Assembly: GCF_022530855.2 (NCBI RefSeq)
Contig: NZ_CP099567.1
Location: 2,542,001 to 2,606,000, forward strand
Direction of reading: 5' to 3'
Length of the DNA stretch: 64,000 nucleotides
Source: Candidatus Vondammii sp. HM_W22
GTDB taxonomy: Bacteria; Pseudomonadota; Gammaproteobacteria; Chromatiales; Chromatiaceae
This document shows, piece after piece, positions 44,439 through 54,020 of the stretch. Position numbers and translations under genes: made by a program. Below the pieces are notes generated by a model that worked only from the letters and a program-made list of their open reading frames with translations, was not told the DNA's origin and searched no databases. Position 1 is the first letter of the stretch. Each line of letters begins with the position of its first letter.

Positions 44439-44743
44439 TGGCTATTCGACAATTTAATCCACCGCACCCAGGCGAAATGATTGAACGCACCTACATTGAG
44501 CCATTCAAGGAAGTTACAGCGGCAAACATTGCGCGTGAGCTTGGAGTCTCTAAGAGCACCCTTAGCCGATTGCTTGCAGGGAAGTCAGATGTATCACCGG
44601 AAATGGCCGTAAGGCTGTCGGCAGTTCTTGGCCGATCCGCTGAAAGCTGGTTACTGATGCAGGACAATTACGATCTTTGGAAAGCTCGGGAGGTAGTTGA
44701 CGCCGATCAGCTAGAGCGTATCGACTTCAGTCAAGTCGCGTGA
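44438..44743 (+). CDS. higA: HigA-type antitoxin (block A')
   Basis: Same 101-residue XRE-type antitoxin as at 31847, with Glu in place of Gly in HPGEMIERTY. Glu is probably the ancestral residue because it is usual in this family. Intact. Confidence 0.9.
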   Translation: MAIRQFNPPHPGEMIERTYIEPFKEVTAANIARELGVSKSTLSRLLAGKSDVSPEMAVRLSAVLGRSAESWLLMQDNYDLWKAREVVDADQLERIDFSQVA

Positions 44744-44752
44744 ATCAAAATA

Positions 44753-44932
44753 GTGAGACCTATAGGACTAGAAAAGTTCTTTACCAAAGGAAGCACGGCA
44801 GGTATTCAATCTGCTCATGCTACAAAGATTAGCGACCGACTGGCGCTCTTACATGCGGCCACAACCGTTGAAGATATGGATAAGCCAGATTATCGGCTAC
44901 ATGAGCTGAAAGGTAAGTTAAAGAGCCTAACG
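44753..44932 (+). pseudogene. Second higB, N-terminal part (block A')
   Basis: Same truncated HigB as at 32162, ending at RLHELKGKLK before the csrA insertion. The insertion therefore predates the block duplication. Confidence 0.75.
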
Positions 44933-44965
44933 GAAATATGCACTATAAATTGAGGTAATGAAAGG

Positions 44966-45142
44966 ATGCTTATTTTAACTAGACGGATCGGAGAAACCTT
45001 GATGGTAGGTGATGAAGTTTCCGTTACTGTATTGGGTGTGAAAGAGAACCAAGTGCGACTTGGTGTAAACGCTCCAAAGGAAGTAGCGGTACACCGTGAA
45101 GAAATCTATGACCGAATTCAGCGTGAAAAGGAGTATGACTAG
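44966..45142 (+). CDS. csrA: CsrA translational regulator (block A')
   Basis: Identical 58-residue CsrA to that at 32375, with the same leader and ribosome site. Two identical copies 12.6 kb apart double the gene dose of a regulator that acts by titration of mRNA and small RNA targets. The RNA-binding residues (Leu4, Arg44 and the RLGVNAPK strand) are kept. Confidence 0.93.
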   Translation: MLILTRRIGETLMVGDEVSVTVLGVKENQVRLGVNAPKEVAVHREEIYDRIQREKEYD

Positions 45143-45178
45143 TCGCAATAGTTTCTTCATTTTTTGCTTGCCTGCTGA

Positions 45179-45235
45179 TTGCAGGTTGTTGGTGATGAAA
45201 AGCGCCAAATTGTGACAGAGGCATGGGGTAACTAA
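45179..45235 (+). pseudogene. Integrase 3' end fragment (block A')
   Basis: Duplicate of 32588-32644: LQVVGDEKRQIVTEAWGN followed by TAA, 36 bp after csrA. Confidence 0.65.
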
Positions 45236-45239
45236 AAGC

Positions 45240-45376
45240 TTAACTAGGCTTTGTGGTTTTCTTTTTCTTTGTTGTTTCTGCCGGTAAGTTTGCTGCTTCC
45301 TTTTGGAACTGGTCACGCTGTTGGCGTATATCGGAGATGACATCTTCTAGCTGTTTTTGAGTTTGAAAATGGCCAC
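45240..45376 (-). pseudogene. Fragment of an unidentified gene (block A')
   Basis: Duplicate of 32649-32785, with the basic tail TTKKKKTTKPS. No family named. Confidence 0.35.
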
Positions 45377-45409
45377 GCCTATATCGTGAATTATGAGGAT
45401 TACCACTGA
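45353..45409 (+). pseudogene. Second higB, C-terminal codons (block A')
   Basis: Duplicate of 32762-32818: VFEFENGHAYIVNYEDYH, with TGA overlapping the ATG of the second higA. Confidence 0.7.
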
Positions 45410-45708
45410 TGAGCATTGAACAACATAACCCCATGCACCCAGGGGCGTTTATCAAGCGAGTGTATCTGGAGCCTAATAATATTGGCTCCAATGCGCTGGC
45501 CCGACAGCTGAAAGTCAGCACCGGCCTGATAAGTCGCCTAGTTAATGAGAAAACCGGGCTTTCCTCTGAAATGGCCTTAAAGCTGTCTGTAGTGCTGGGC
45601 CGCTCGCCGGAAAGCTGGTTGCTGATGCAGGACAATTACGACCTATGGCAGGCCAAGAAAGTTGTTAATTTGGAGGAGTACCAGCAATTAAAGCTGGCAT
45701 CGGCCTAA
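45409..45708 (+). CDS. higA: Second HigA-type antitoxin (block A')
   Basis: Identical to the 99-residue orphan HigA at 32818; its toxin gene is broken in the same way. Intact XRE domain. Confidence 0.88.
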   Translation: MSIEQHNPMHPGAFIKRVYLEPNNIGSNALARQLKVSTGLISRLVNEKTGLSSEMALKLSVVLGRSPESWLLMQDNYDLWQAKKVVNLEEYQQLKLASA

Positions 45709-45786
45709 CGGAAAGACTCACTGAGACTAAAATATTTTTTTGAGTTTCAAAAAAGTAATAAGACTTGATTTCTTACAGGTGTGTTT

Positions 45787-45981
45787 ATGATCGATTTTAC
45801 CCAGATCGGTAAAAACTGCGACGAGGTAGGCAACAAAGCCGCTGCTGAAACTCACCGCCAGGGGCGGCCTACCGTTGGTTGGGACAAGAAAAAGCGCCAG
45901 GTAATTAGACGCTGGCCGGATGGTAGAACAGAGGTTTTAGAGCATATCGAATCTTCCCAGGCTAAAAAGAAAAGTGTCTAG
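45787..45981 (+). CDS. Small protein upstream of zeta-like toxin (block A')
   Basis: Identical to the 64-residue protein at 33196 and again 3 bp before the zeta-like pseudogene. Possible antitoxin by position only. Confidence 0.5.
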   Translation: MIDFTQIGKNCDEVGNKAAAETHRQGRPTVGWDKKKRQVIRRWPDGRTEVLEHIESSQAKKKSV

Positions 45982-45984
45982 TAT

Positions 45985-46291
45985 ATGAGTACGGATGAAA
46001 CGGGGCCGGTGATGGTTATTGTCGCTGGCCCGAATGGAAGCGGTAAAAGTACAACAACAGCTCGATTCTCAAAAGACGGCTACGAGGTCATAGACCCGGA
46101 CCGGATAGCCCGCAACCTCTCCCCTAATTCTCCAGAAGATTACTCGGTTGCTGCCGGTAGGCAGGCCATTAACCGAGCCAGGGAAAACATATTGCAGGGC
46201 AATAGTTTTTTTGGTTGAAACCACTCTTTCATCAAAGGGGGTTTATCAGCGCCTGGTTGATTCAGCCAAGCAGATTATCGATGGTCACAGT
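45985..46291 (+). pseudogene. Zeta-toxin-like kinase, frameshifted (block A')
   Basis: Duplicate of 33394-33700 with the P-loop GPNGSGKST and the same T7-run frameshift near 46205. Confidence 0.7.
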
Positions 46292-46428
46292 TCCAGCTTC
46301 CCGATCGCGTGGCCGTGTGACCAATTTTTAAGTGTTGCGAGTATTTGTCTACTTTTAGGGGGCATAGATTACGTGGCTCTCAGGGCATTTTATCCTAAGT
46401 GTCTACTTTAACCGCCCTAAACCCCTTC

Positions 46429-47033
46429 ACTATACAGGGTGTCGGCTTTTAGAAGCTTTAGAGCTAGTTCCTAGCCGGGTACTTGTCGATGAAGTCCAGG
46501 TGGTTTTTAGAAGCCTAAAGAAAAGGAAGAGAGACAATAAGGGAAGAGTTAAATTACCGAAATACCGAACTGTACCAGTGCCGCACCGCTTTATGGAGCA
46601 TTTGGATTTAGTTTTTGGTATACGACAATGTGGAGGTAGAAAACCACGCCTTGTTCGAATCAATGATCCTACTGTTGGTGCTGGCGGAATGTTATTAGCC
46701 GCTTTGAATATCATCCATCAGAAGCATGGGCCGGAGTCTTTGGCCTGGGTCTCTCTTACCGGGATCGACATAGACCGGCGCTGTGCCCGAATGTTTCCTG
46801 TACAGGTGCTTTCCGGACTGTTTGTTCATCAATTCCAGCTGGGCGAACTGGTCTCATATCGCGGTAACACACTGGGCGATCCTGCCGAGTGGTCAACTGT
46901 CTGTCATTACTCCAGGAGAGATCTACCAGAACAGCCAAAACCGGCTGATCATCCTATCGTTAAAAAAGCCGTAGCCGAGGCGATAATCAAACACACCACG
47001 AACGACACTACAGGCCAATTAGCCTTATTTTGA
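46429..47033 (+). pseudogene. Integrase-methylase chimera (block A')
   Basis: In this copy one A fewer in an A-run (near 46641, GGTAGAAAACC) puts the integrase middle fragment and the methylase fragment into one open frame of 177 codons (46500-47033). It reads VFRSLKKRKRDNKGRVKLPK, HLDLVFGIRQCGGRKPRLVR, then INDPTVGAGGMLLAAL. In block A the same junction is out of frame. It lacks catalytic residues of both parents, so activity is unlikely. Confidence 0.6.
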
Positions 47034-47036
47034 AGC

Positions 47037-47079
47037 GGGTTACACTATGCAGATCCTCGAGACCTGCATAGTGTAACCC
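47037..47079. repeat. Perfect 16-bp inverted repeat before yefM (block A')
   Basis: Duplicate of 34447-34489: GGGTTACACTATGCAG and its complement around 11 bp. Confidence 0.6.
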
Positions 47080-47171
47080 TCTCTCCCCGCAGATAATTTT
47101 TTCATTCTTCCATTGCGTACTTATTTATGTACAAGTACAATATTAAGTACCTATTAAGAGAGGTGATTTAT

Positions 47172-47426
47172 ATGGACACTATGAGTTATTCAACCTTCCG
47201 CTCCAATTTGGCGAGTACCTTAGACCAGGTTAATGAAGATCATAAGCCCGTTCTGATTACACGCCAGAACGGGAAGCCAGCGATTGTTATCTCTGTAGAA
47301 GATTTCAATTCATATGAAGAGACAGCCCATCTGATGGCCAGTCCTAAGAATGCAGCTCGTTTAATTGAATCTGTCAATGAAATCGAAGCGGGTGAAGCAG
47401 CAGAAAAGGACTTGATTGAAGAATGA
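47172..47426 (+). CDS. yefM: YefM-type antitoxin (block A')
   Basis: Identical to the 84-residue YefM at 34582, with the same TGTACA-containing upstream region and 4-bp overlap with yoeB. Confidence 0.92.
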   Translation: MDTMSYSTFRSNLASTLDQVNEDHKPVLITRQNGKPAIVISVEDFNSYEETAHLMASPKNAARLIESVNEIEAGEAAEKDLIEE

Positions 47427-47677
47427 TTTTATCGTGGTCTACCAACGCATGGGAGGATTATTTGTACTGGCAAGCCACAGATAAAAAAACTCTCAAGCGT
47501 GTAAACACGCTTATCAAGGATACTCTTCGACACCCTTTCAAGGGAATAGGCGATCCTGAACCGCTCCGCCACCAGTGGACAGGCTACTGGTCGCGCAGGA
47601 TCGATAAAGAGAACCGCTTAGTTTACAAACCAACAGACGAGGCGCTGTATATCGCACAGTGCCGTTACCATTACTAA
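47423..47677 (+). CDS. yoeB: YoeB-type toxin (block A')
   Basis: Identical to the 84-residue YoeB at 34833, with the active-site C-terminus CRYHY. Confidence 0.92.
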   Translation: MILSWSTNAWEDYLYWQATDKKTLKRVNTLIKDTLRHPFKGIGDPEPLRHQWTGYWSRRIDKENRLVYKPTDEALYIAQCRYHY

Positions 47678-47708
47678 AAGCTTGTGTAGACAGCGCCAGG
47701 GGAAAGCC

Positions 47709-48586
47709 ATGAGTGAAGGACTCATTCTCACAAAGCAAGAGAATAAATTGCTGGATAGTTCGGCTCAGATCGCGTCAGATCCCCCCACGGGTGAAGACAT
47801 GGCGTTTACCCATGCCGTGCTGTGCCAAGTAGGGCTACCAAGATCTAAGGTTGATGGTAGGGAGTTTATGCGGCAATCTGGATCTGCATGGGTAAACATT
47901 CAGGCTGGTTGGTTGGATGAAGGTAAGGGTCCCGTGCAGCAGCTTGTACCCTATGGAGTTATGCCCAGACTCGCCTTAGCTTGGCTTTCTACCTACGCTG
48001 TAAGAAACAAGTCCCAGGAGATCTCCATAGGAGATAGTGCGGCTGAGTTTCTACGTTTGATGGGAATGGATCGGCAAGGCGGGAGATATACAACACTACG
48101 AAAACAAATGCATGCATTGGCTGCTTGTCGTTTGCAGCTTGGTTTCAAGGGGCGTACTTACAATGGTGAGCCGATAAGGCAATTTGATGCATGGCTATCT
48201 GACCATGAAGACCCACAGCGGACACTTTGGCCTGGTGTGCTCGTGCTGTCGAGTAGTTATTATGATTCGCTGATCGAAAGTGCCGTACCACTAGATAATC
48301 GGGCAATGCTGGCATTAAAAGGGTCAGCATTGGCGCTAGATGTGTATACATGGCTTGCCCATCGTCTTCATCGGATTGAAGGTAGGCCGGTGATACTGCA
48401 TTGGAAATCTTTAAGGGAACAATTTGCCCAGGAGTATAGTGGTCCAGAGGCGGGAAGAAATTTCTTCCCGCCTTAAAAAAGGCTCTAACCGTGTACCCAG
48501 AAGCAAAGGTTAAACAGGTCACAGGAGGTCTTATGCTGATGTATTCACCTCCTCCGATCCCGTATAGGAATAAAATGGTGCGTTAA
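47709..48586 (+). pseudogene. repA: RepA plasmid initiator, frameshifted near its end (block A')
   Basis: Duplicate of 35119-35996 including the same 24-bp palindrome (48449-48472) and frame change before KKFLPALKKALTVYPEAKV. The lesion therefore predates the duplication, or it is a feature that has been kept. Confidence 0.8.
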
Positions 48587-49010
48587 ATCGGACCCCCCCT
48601 TTCTGACAACGCGCGTAGGATCGGACTCCCGGTCCTCAGAAACGTGCGTTAAATCAGACCCCCTAGTCCTCAGAAACGTGCGTTAAATCAGACCCCCTAG
48701 TCCTCTGTTATGTGCGTTAGATCGGACCCCTCCTGCTTGGGTTACTTGTCCCTCTTCTCGATTGGAAAGCCGTAACCCATATATCTATATGGCATGTGAA
48801 TAAGCTTGTGGATACAGAGACTTATCCTCGTTATATTGGCCCCCCCTATTTGAGTTAAATCGGCCCCCCTTTTGGTACTTATTCGCATTAAATCGGACCC
48901 CCTTGGCGCGTTATATTGGCCCCCCCTAAACCTGTAAGGTTTGCCTTTAATCTTTTACCTATAAATTACTACCTGTAATTATCCGTGCAAATTTGTGGAT
49001 AACAGATAAA
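48578..49010. other. Iteron-type replication origin (block A')
   Basis: Duplicate of the origin at 35988: about nine GTGCGTTAAATCGGACC-type iterons with two DnaA-box-like sites. Ends near Tn copy 4. Confidence 0.85.
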
Positions 49011-49188
49011 AAAGGAATGCTCGCCATTGGCTCGCATGCCATCTAAATGGCTTCCTCACGTCAGCCAAACTGTCAACAATCAACCACCGAACGCGGCATA
49101 CGCCGTGAAAGAGGGGTTCTGGGGACATTCCGTCCTAAAGTGACACTTATCTCTACAGCCCATACCCCACAAGGCCTACAGAGGTGGC

Positions 49189-51036
49189 TTAATTTTCATT
49201 TTGCACGATTGATTGCATAATTTCATCCAAATCTAGTAGGTTTTGTTCAAAGCTAAAGCTGTAAGTTCCGTTCAAATTGATGTTATGCCAAGCCACTGGC
49301 GAAACTTGCTTAATAATTTCCAACTTCTTATCGTCACTTTCCCCCTCAAAATGCTCAAGTAATCGCGTCAGTATCAGCGAATTAAAATAGATAATGGCGT
49401 TGGTTAATAGCCTCGCGCATTCATTCCACAAGACAATCTCATCGTCTGATTTTCCCTGGAAACGATTGCCATTCACATGTGCAATAGCACGCCGTAATTG
49501 ATGATAAGCTTCCCCACGATTCAAGGCTCGCTGTACATAAGTTCTTAAACTGGCATCATCAATATAGTCCAGTAAGTACATGGCCTTGAGCATACGATTA
49601 TATTCAGTTAAAGCTTTCAGCAAGGGGTGGTTTTGACTATAGCCAGAAAGCTTTCTAACAAGGGTCGCCTGCGTTATCGTCTTCTGCTGTAGTGATATAA
49701 TAATGCGCGGTATCGTATCCCACTCATCGATAATTAATTCTGTATTAATAGGCTTTTTTAATGAGAGCGTTGCCTTATTGTCTTCTCCCTCATTTACATC
49801 AAAAAGATCTGATATCACGGTTCCAAACTGAGCATAGCGCGGCGCAAATATATAGCCAAACAGGTCCAGCAAAGCAAAGTTAACATGATTAACGCCGTGC
49901 GTATCCGTTGACAAAATATCCGGCTTAATCTCCGAGGTATTGTTATGAAGCAGATCCAAAATAAAATGAGATTCATGTTCATTGGAACCAATAATCTGGG
50001 CATTCAAGGCTACATGATTGGCAATCAAGTTCATCGATGTTAGTCCTTTATTCGTGCCAAAATATTTAGATGAATAGCGAGTTTTAAAAGTCTCTAACCA
50101 TGATTCGAATTTTTGCCCGTCAGCACTGGCATGAATGAGTCCTTTTTGGATATTGTAATGCTTGAAGATTGATAATTTCTCTGTCGCATCGTTAATTGCA
50201 TCATTGCCGAGGTTTAGCGTTTCAGGTCGCAAATAATTGGCCTGTACTGTGCGTAGATGATCATATGATCTATCAGAGATGCCGTGTAGGCCATAATAGG
50301 TTCCATTGCCAATGAGAGCCGCCAGTAAATCATTCAAATGATCACTCTGTCCGGACTGTACCTGGCGAACATGCTCAAAGTGCTTTAAAAATCCTGTTTC
50401 CTGATGAACGAAGCGTAATACATCGGCAATGTTAATCGGTTTCATACGATCGAAAAAGGGATTGTTTAAAGCCGATTTTGTGCCTGAATACGGCAACCTC
50501 CATTGAGTTTTTCCTGAGCGATTACGCAATACCACATTTCGATTGTCGCCCTCATCAATGCGCTGGCCAACCCGTTGCAGCTTATCGTTCATCTTTTTCT
50601 CCATCGATTTAACCCGCTGGGCAGGCTCTGTATTCATGCTATCTAGCATGGAACCTTTAAGTAGCTTGTCTTTCTGTGCCCAGGGGATATCTCCAACAAG
50701 GTCATCGTGTAATGCACGATATTTGATAGCCGTTGGTATAAAGATTTTCTCACCAAGATTATTTTTAGCTGCTAAATACAGCATCAACTCGTAACGCTCA
50801 GAGAGTACGTTGTTATCAATATTGATAACATACAATTGGTGTTTGGCTGGAATCAATCGTCGATCTGACGATGCTAATTCACCAGCACCTAACAACTCTT
50901 TTTTCATTCTATTTAATTGTGCAGATAAAGCCTGTGTATTGTCTGATCCTTCAAAGGTCAGGCATAAAAAAATGGGGCGTATTAAGTGCTGAATCAGTTC
51001 ACGCTGCTTATCATAATAATTCCCAGATGTAATCAT
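49189..51036 (-). CDS. tnpA: Tn3-family transposase, catalytic half (copy 4)
   Basis: The 615-codon catalytic half keeps the DDE residues (ASADGQKFESWLETF, STDTHGVNH, NRGEAYHQ). Relative to copy 2 it has ATEKLS for ATAKLS, FESWL for FESRL and TIPRIII for TIQRIII; copies 3 or 5 share these. No stop codon interrupts it. Confidence 0.85.
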   Translation of the reverse strand: MITSGNYYDKQRELIQHLIRPIFLCLTFEGSDNTQALSAQLNRMKKELLGAGELASSDRRLIPAKHQLYVINIDNNVLSERYELMLYLAAKNNLGEKIFIPTAIKYRALHDDLVGDIPWAQKDKLLKGSMLDSMNTEPAQRVKSMEKKMNDKLQRVGQRIDEGDNRNVVLRNRSGKTQWRLPYSGTKSALNNPFFDRMKPINIADVLRFVHQETGFLKHFEHVRQVQSGQSDHLNDLLAALIGNGTYYGLHGISDRSYDHLRTVQANYLRPETLNLGNDAINDATEKLSIFKHYNIQKGLIHASADGQKFESWLETFKTRYSSKYFGTNKGLTSMNLIANHVALNAQIIGSNEHESHFILDLLHNNTSEIKPDILSTDTHGVNHVNFALLDLFGYIFAPRYAQFGTVISDLFDVNEGEDNKATLSLKKPINTELIIDEWDTIPRIIISLQQKTITQATLVRKLSGYSQNHPLLKALTEYNRMLKAMYLLDYIDDASLRTYVQRALNRGEAYHQLRRAIAHVNGNRFQGKSDDEIVLWNECARLLTNAIIYFNSLILTRLLEHFEGESDDKKLEIIKQVSPVAWHNINLNGTYSFSFEQNLLDLDEIMQSIVQNEN

Positions 51037-52183
51037 TTTTCGTGCGTTTTTGTTTCTTCAGATACAAGCACAGTGATTCTATTTCCCCTGCTCCAAGCAA
51101 GCCTTGTACCCGTTGTTTTATTTGTCTAAATGACACATGGTCATCAATGGTGTCGTCAATAAAAAAGTATAATAATTCAGCGGCTTTGCTAATATTTACT
51201 ACCGCGCCATCCCAATCTTTATAGGCCATTTCCTTGGCATACGCTTTAGCTTTTTCACGTAACTTTCGGACATGATAAATAAACCCATAAGCCAAACGTT
51301 CAATATTGATTTGTACCCGCTCCTGAAGATAACAAAGTAAATAAAGCTGCTGCGTGACACGGTCGAAGCGTTTAAGCTTGGTTATAGAGTAGTAATCAAC
51401 CATCGTCGCATAGTGCAGTCGGTTTTGTTGCGATAGTGATAGAGCAGAGGCCACTTGATTAACTTCATCCATCCAGGGCTGAATCAACTTGTTGACGTTC
51501 AACTCTTTCTCCAATTCTGGAGCATTAAAACTTTTCGCCGCCTGCTTAAGTTCTTTAACGGTTAGCATACCTTTTCCATCAACTAACTCAGCCAAGTTAG
51601 TAGCTAATTCATCTGATATGGTTGTCTTTAATAGATCAGAAAGTCGCTTACGTTCCTGTTTTATTACCTGACTGATAATTCGCTGAAGCACGGTATATTT
51701 AGGGATTCCTGTATGATTTCGAGCTAAGTATTCGGTGCAGGCATCAAATAAAAAGCGCGGCTCAATCCAGGATTTAGCAACCTGTTGCAAATAGGTAATG
51801 AGAGGTTCCTGATGTTGTTCCACACACCATGTTTTGAATCCCTGAAGGTTTATAATCTTGTCGTAGATACGTGTTTTCTGCTTATTGCTAACACTGAAGC
51901 GAGGGACTTTAAATTTAGGGAAATATTCTTCAGCAATAAAGGTGAGATCTGCTTTCAATTCCTTGTAGGCCGGATTGAGCTGAATGGGCTTGATCTTAAA
52001 GTAACCCAGCAGAGCAATAGCATAGCATTTATGATTGCGATCCCTGATGGATTTAATAACGTCCTGCTCCAGATCATTCAGAGTAAAACTGATACGTTTT
52101 TCTTCCAGTGACAAGCTGGGAACGCCATATAAATCGTTAATTTCTGCTTCGTGGAGTACGGTCAGGAGTTCTTTATAAGGCAT
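51011..52183 (-). CDS. tnpA: Tn3-family transposase, DNA-binding half (copy 4)
   Basis: The 390-codon N-terminal half begins MPYKELLTVL (Leu for Arg, as in copy 3) and ends DYIWELL-TGA as in copies 1 and 2. The Gln codon that is a stop in copies 3 and 5 is intact here (GFKTWCVEQHQEP). Confidence 0.85.
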   Translation of the reverse strand: MPYKELLTVLHEAEINDLYGVPSLSLEEKRISFTLNDLEQDVIKSIRDRNHKCYAIALLGYFKIKPIQLNPAYKELKADLTFIAEEYFPKFKVPRFSVSNKQKTRIYDKIINLQGFKTWCVEQHQEPLITYLQQVAKSWIEPRFLFDACTEYLARNHTGIPKYTVLQRIISQVIKQERKRLSDLLKTTISDELATNLAELVDGKGMLTVKELKQAAKSFNAPELEKELNVNKLIQPWMDEVNQVASALSLSQQNRLHYATMVDYYSITKLKRFDRVTQQLYLLCYLQERVQINIERLAYGFIYHVRKLREKAKAYAKEMAYKDWDGAVVNISKAAELLYFFIDDTIDDHVSFRQIKQRVQGLLGAGEIESLCLYLKKQKRTKNDYIWELL

Positions 52184-52322
52184 AGGCTTCTCGTAAAAGC
52201 CGGAATATTACTATAATTGGGATATTGCAGTGATTTTGAAAATTAAGGCACCTCTAGAAGCCTTATGAGGCGTGGGCTGTAGCGATAAGTGTCACTTTAG
52301 GACGGAATGTCCCCAGAACCCC

Positions 52323-52574
52323 TTATTGGTGAGCTTTTTGACTAACAGCCTTAAGTCATCAAGATTACGAGCCAGCCTATCCATGCTATGCACAAATACA
52401 GTATCTCCCGTCTCTGACGAACTGTAGTAATTCTTGCAATTGAGGGCGATTGGTATCCTTGCCTGATGCTTTATCAGTAAAAATGCGATCTAGCTTTTCG
52501 CCTTCTAACTGACGAGTTTCATTTTGCTCAAGTGAGCTTACTCGGACATACCCAATTTTTTGCCCTTTCATCAT
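52323..52574 (-). pseudogene. Serine resolvase (TnpR-like), N-terminal part
   Basis: The frame reads [20 protein letters not shown] (catalytic Ser), [20 protein letters not shown] and [10 protein letters not shown]. It then shifts near 52425, and the other frame continues [20 protein letters not shown] up to the Tn copy 4 edge. The Arg residues of the active site are split from the Ser. It belongs to a Tn3-type resolvase of another transposon, because the IS1071-like element has none. Confidence 0.8.
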
Positions 52575-52703
52575 TATACCTATGCAATATGTAAAGTTAG
52601 AGTCTAATCCAAGCTAGACACTATCTTGACTGATTCAAGATAAATCACTACGATTAAATTCAAATCAGATTGAATAAGTGTGAATCGACATGTGGAGGAT
52701 AGC
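52575..52703. promoter_or_regulatory. Region between resolvase and ParDE-like genes
   Basis: The 129 bp upstream of the resolvase fragment is AT-rich with repeated motifs TTGACTGATTCAAGATAAAT and AAATCAGATTGAATAAG. In transposons of this type the res site lies here. The divergent antitoxin gene must also start from it. No site boundaries can be given. Confidence 0.35.
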
Positions 52704-52973
52704 ATGACACAAGCAGCAACTAAGGTACTCACCGCACACGTACCATTACCGATGGCCGACAAAGTAGATCAGATGGCAGCTCGACTTGAACGTTCACGTG
52801 GCTGGATAATGAAGCAAGCGCTTTCCGCATGGCTCGCTCAGGAAGAGGAGCGTGATTGCCTGACCCAGGAAGCGTTAGCAGATGTCGACGCTGGTAAAAC
52901 TATCGATCACCAAGCTGTGCAAGCTTGGGCTGATAGTCTCGATACTGCTCAAGAACTACCGGTACCACGTTGA
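52704..52973 (+). CDS. Ribbon-helix-helix antitoxin (ParD/CopG-like)
   Basis: The 89-residue protein has an N-terminal ribbon-helix-helix: KVLTAHVPLPMADKVDQMAA and RLERSRGWIMKQALSAWLAQ. The C-terminal acidic tail would hold the toxin. A ribosome site (GTGGAGGA) precedes ATG 52704. The stop overlaps the toxin start (TGATG). Intact. Confidence 0.85.
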   Translation: MTQAATKVLTAHVPLPMADKVDQMAARLERSRGWIMKQALSAWLAQEEERDCLTQEALADVDAGKTIDHQAVQAWADSLDTAQELPVPR

Positions 52974-53248
52974 TGGAGCTTAAGTGGACCAGCAAGGCGC
53001 TATCTGATTTGACGCGTTTATATGAATTTCTAGCTTTAGTTAACAAATCCGCAACAGCGAGGACAGTACAAGCTCTGACTCAAGCTCCGACCATTCTGTT
53101 AACCAACCCTCGCATTGGAGAGCAACTCTTTCAGTTCGAACCACGTGAGGTTAGGCGGATTTTGGTTGGCGAATATGAACTTCGTTACGAGATCCTTGAT
53201 TCAAACGTCTACGTGTTACGATTATGGCATACCCGAGAAGATCGTTGA
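52973..53248 (+). CDS. RelE/ParE-family toxin
   Basis: The 91-residue protein reads MELKWTSKALSDLTRLYEFL, TNPRIGEQLFQFEPREVRRI, LVGEYELRYEILDSNVYVLR and ends LWHTREDR, a typical ParE/RelE fold with the late Leu-Trp-His box. Targets are gyrase (ParE) or ribosome-bound mRNA (RelE); the sequence alone does not decide. Operon with the RHH antitoxin. Confidence 0.88.
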   Translation: MELKWTSKALSDLTRLYEFLALVNKSATARTVQALTQAPTILLTNPRIGEQLFQFEPREVRRILVGEYELRYEILDSNVYVLRLWHTREDR

Positions 53249-53339
53249 AATAGTTAATCTTTTAAAAGGTTGTATAGTATTTCAATGTATTCAATTAGTT
53301 ACGCTGATGAACTGGCGTTATTTTACCGCTTTTGTAGTT

Positions 53340-53927
53340 AGACCCGATTTTCGTATAAGAGTTTTTCAATGCGATTTCGTTCATTTGTTAGCACTTGCGA
53401 GATGGTATCTTGCAGTGTTGTGTAACCGGCTAACGCTAGCCTATTTTGCCCAAAGTAGGCAATACACTCATCAAACACATATCTAGGCTCAAGATTGATT
53501 TTGACTACATCTATTGATGTCTTTTGATTAGTGCTGACTTATGCAATCTAGTCTGGTATGCAGAATACCCCGTATATTTAAGCACCTTATTAATCAATTT
53601 AGTTTTTGTGGTTGGTAATAAATCAACCGTTGAAATGTCTTGGCCATTGAAATACTGCTTTTGGATGTACTCCAGATCTCCAACAACATCAAAGAATGAA
53701 AAATTGAAGATGATAGGTCGTGATCTAAAGTACCCCAGAAGTAGAATAAAATACGCTCGTGTTTCTAACCGTCTTAACCCATTGACAAGTTTTTTAGTTT
53801 CATTATCAAGAGAGAAGTAATCTTCTCTCTCAGTACGGCTAAAGTTGGGAAGAGCGTAAAGCTCGTTTATTTCGGATTCACTTAGGATTTGAATCCTTTT
53901 AGTTGTTGGTTTATTGATGACGGGCAA
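53340..53927 (-). pseudogene. Second Tn3-family transposase, N-terminal relic
   Basis: From 53927 the frame reads ILSESEINELYALPNFSRTE, REDYFSLDNETKKLVNGLRR and ARAYFILLLGYFRSRP-like residues, a DUF4158 N-terminus clearly different from the 3.2-kb element. It stops at 53511; another frame continues KINLEPRYVFDECIAYFGQN and YTTLQDTISQVLTNERNR to 53340. About 200 of 1000 residues remain. It may belong with the resolvase fragment at 52323. Confidence 0.75.
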
Positions 53928-54020
53928 CCATTCTTGTTGATTTTCATCATCATAACTTATGAGATTGGTTGAAAAACACTCTTAAGGTTAATTTCGAGGG
54001 GATGGGCGCAAAACCCCTAC

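Larger units (their letters stand above)
49113..52322 (-). mobile_element. Tn3-family IS1071-like element, copy 4 (mosaic)
   Basis: This 3210-bp copy has intact ends and split tnpA. Outer 5-mers are AAAGA and TTATT. Parts of it carry the variants of copies 3/5 (LHYATMVDYY, AYGFIYH, ATEKLS, FESWLETF), while the centre carries those of copies 1/2 (split junction, AAKNNLGEKIF, no stop codons). It is therefore either a recombinant or an intermediate. Confidence 0.9.
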
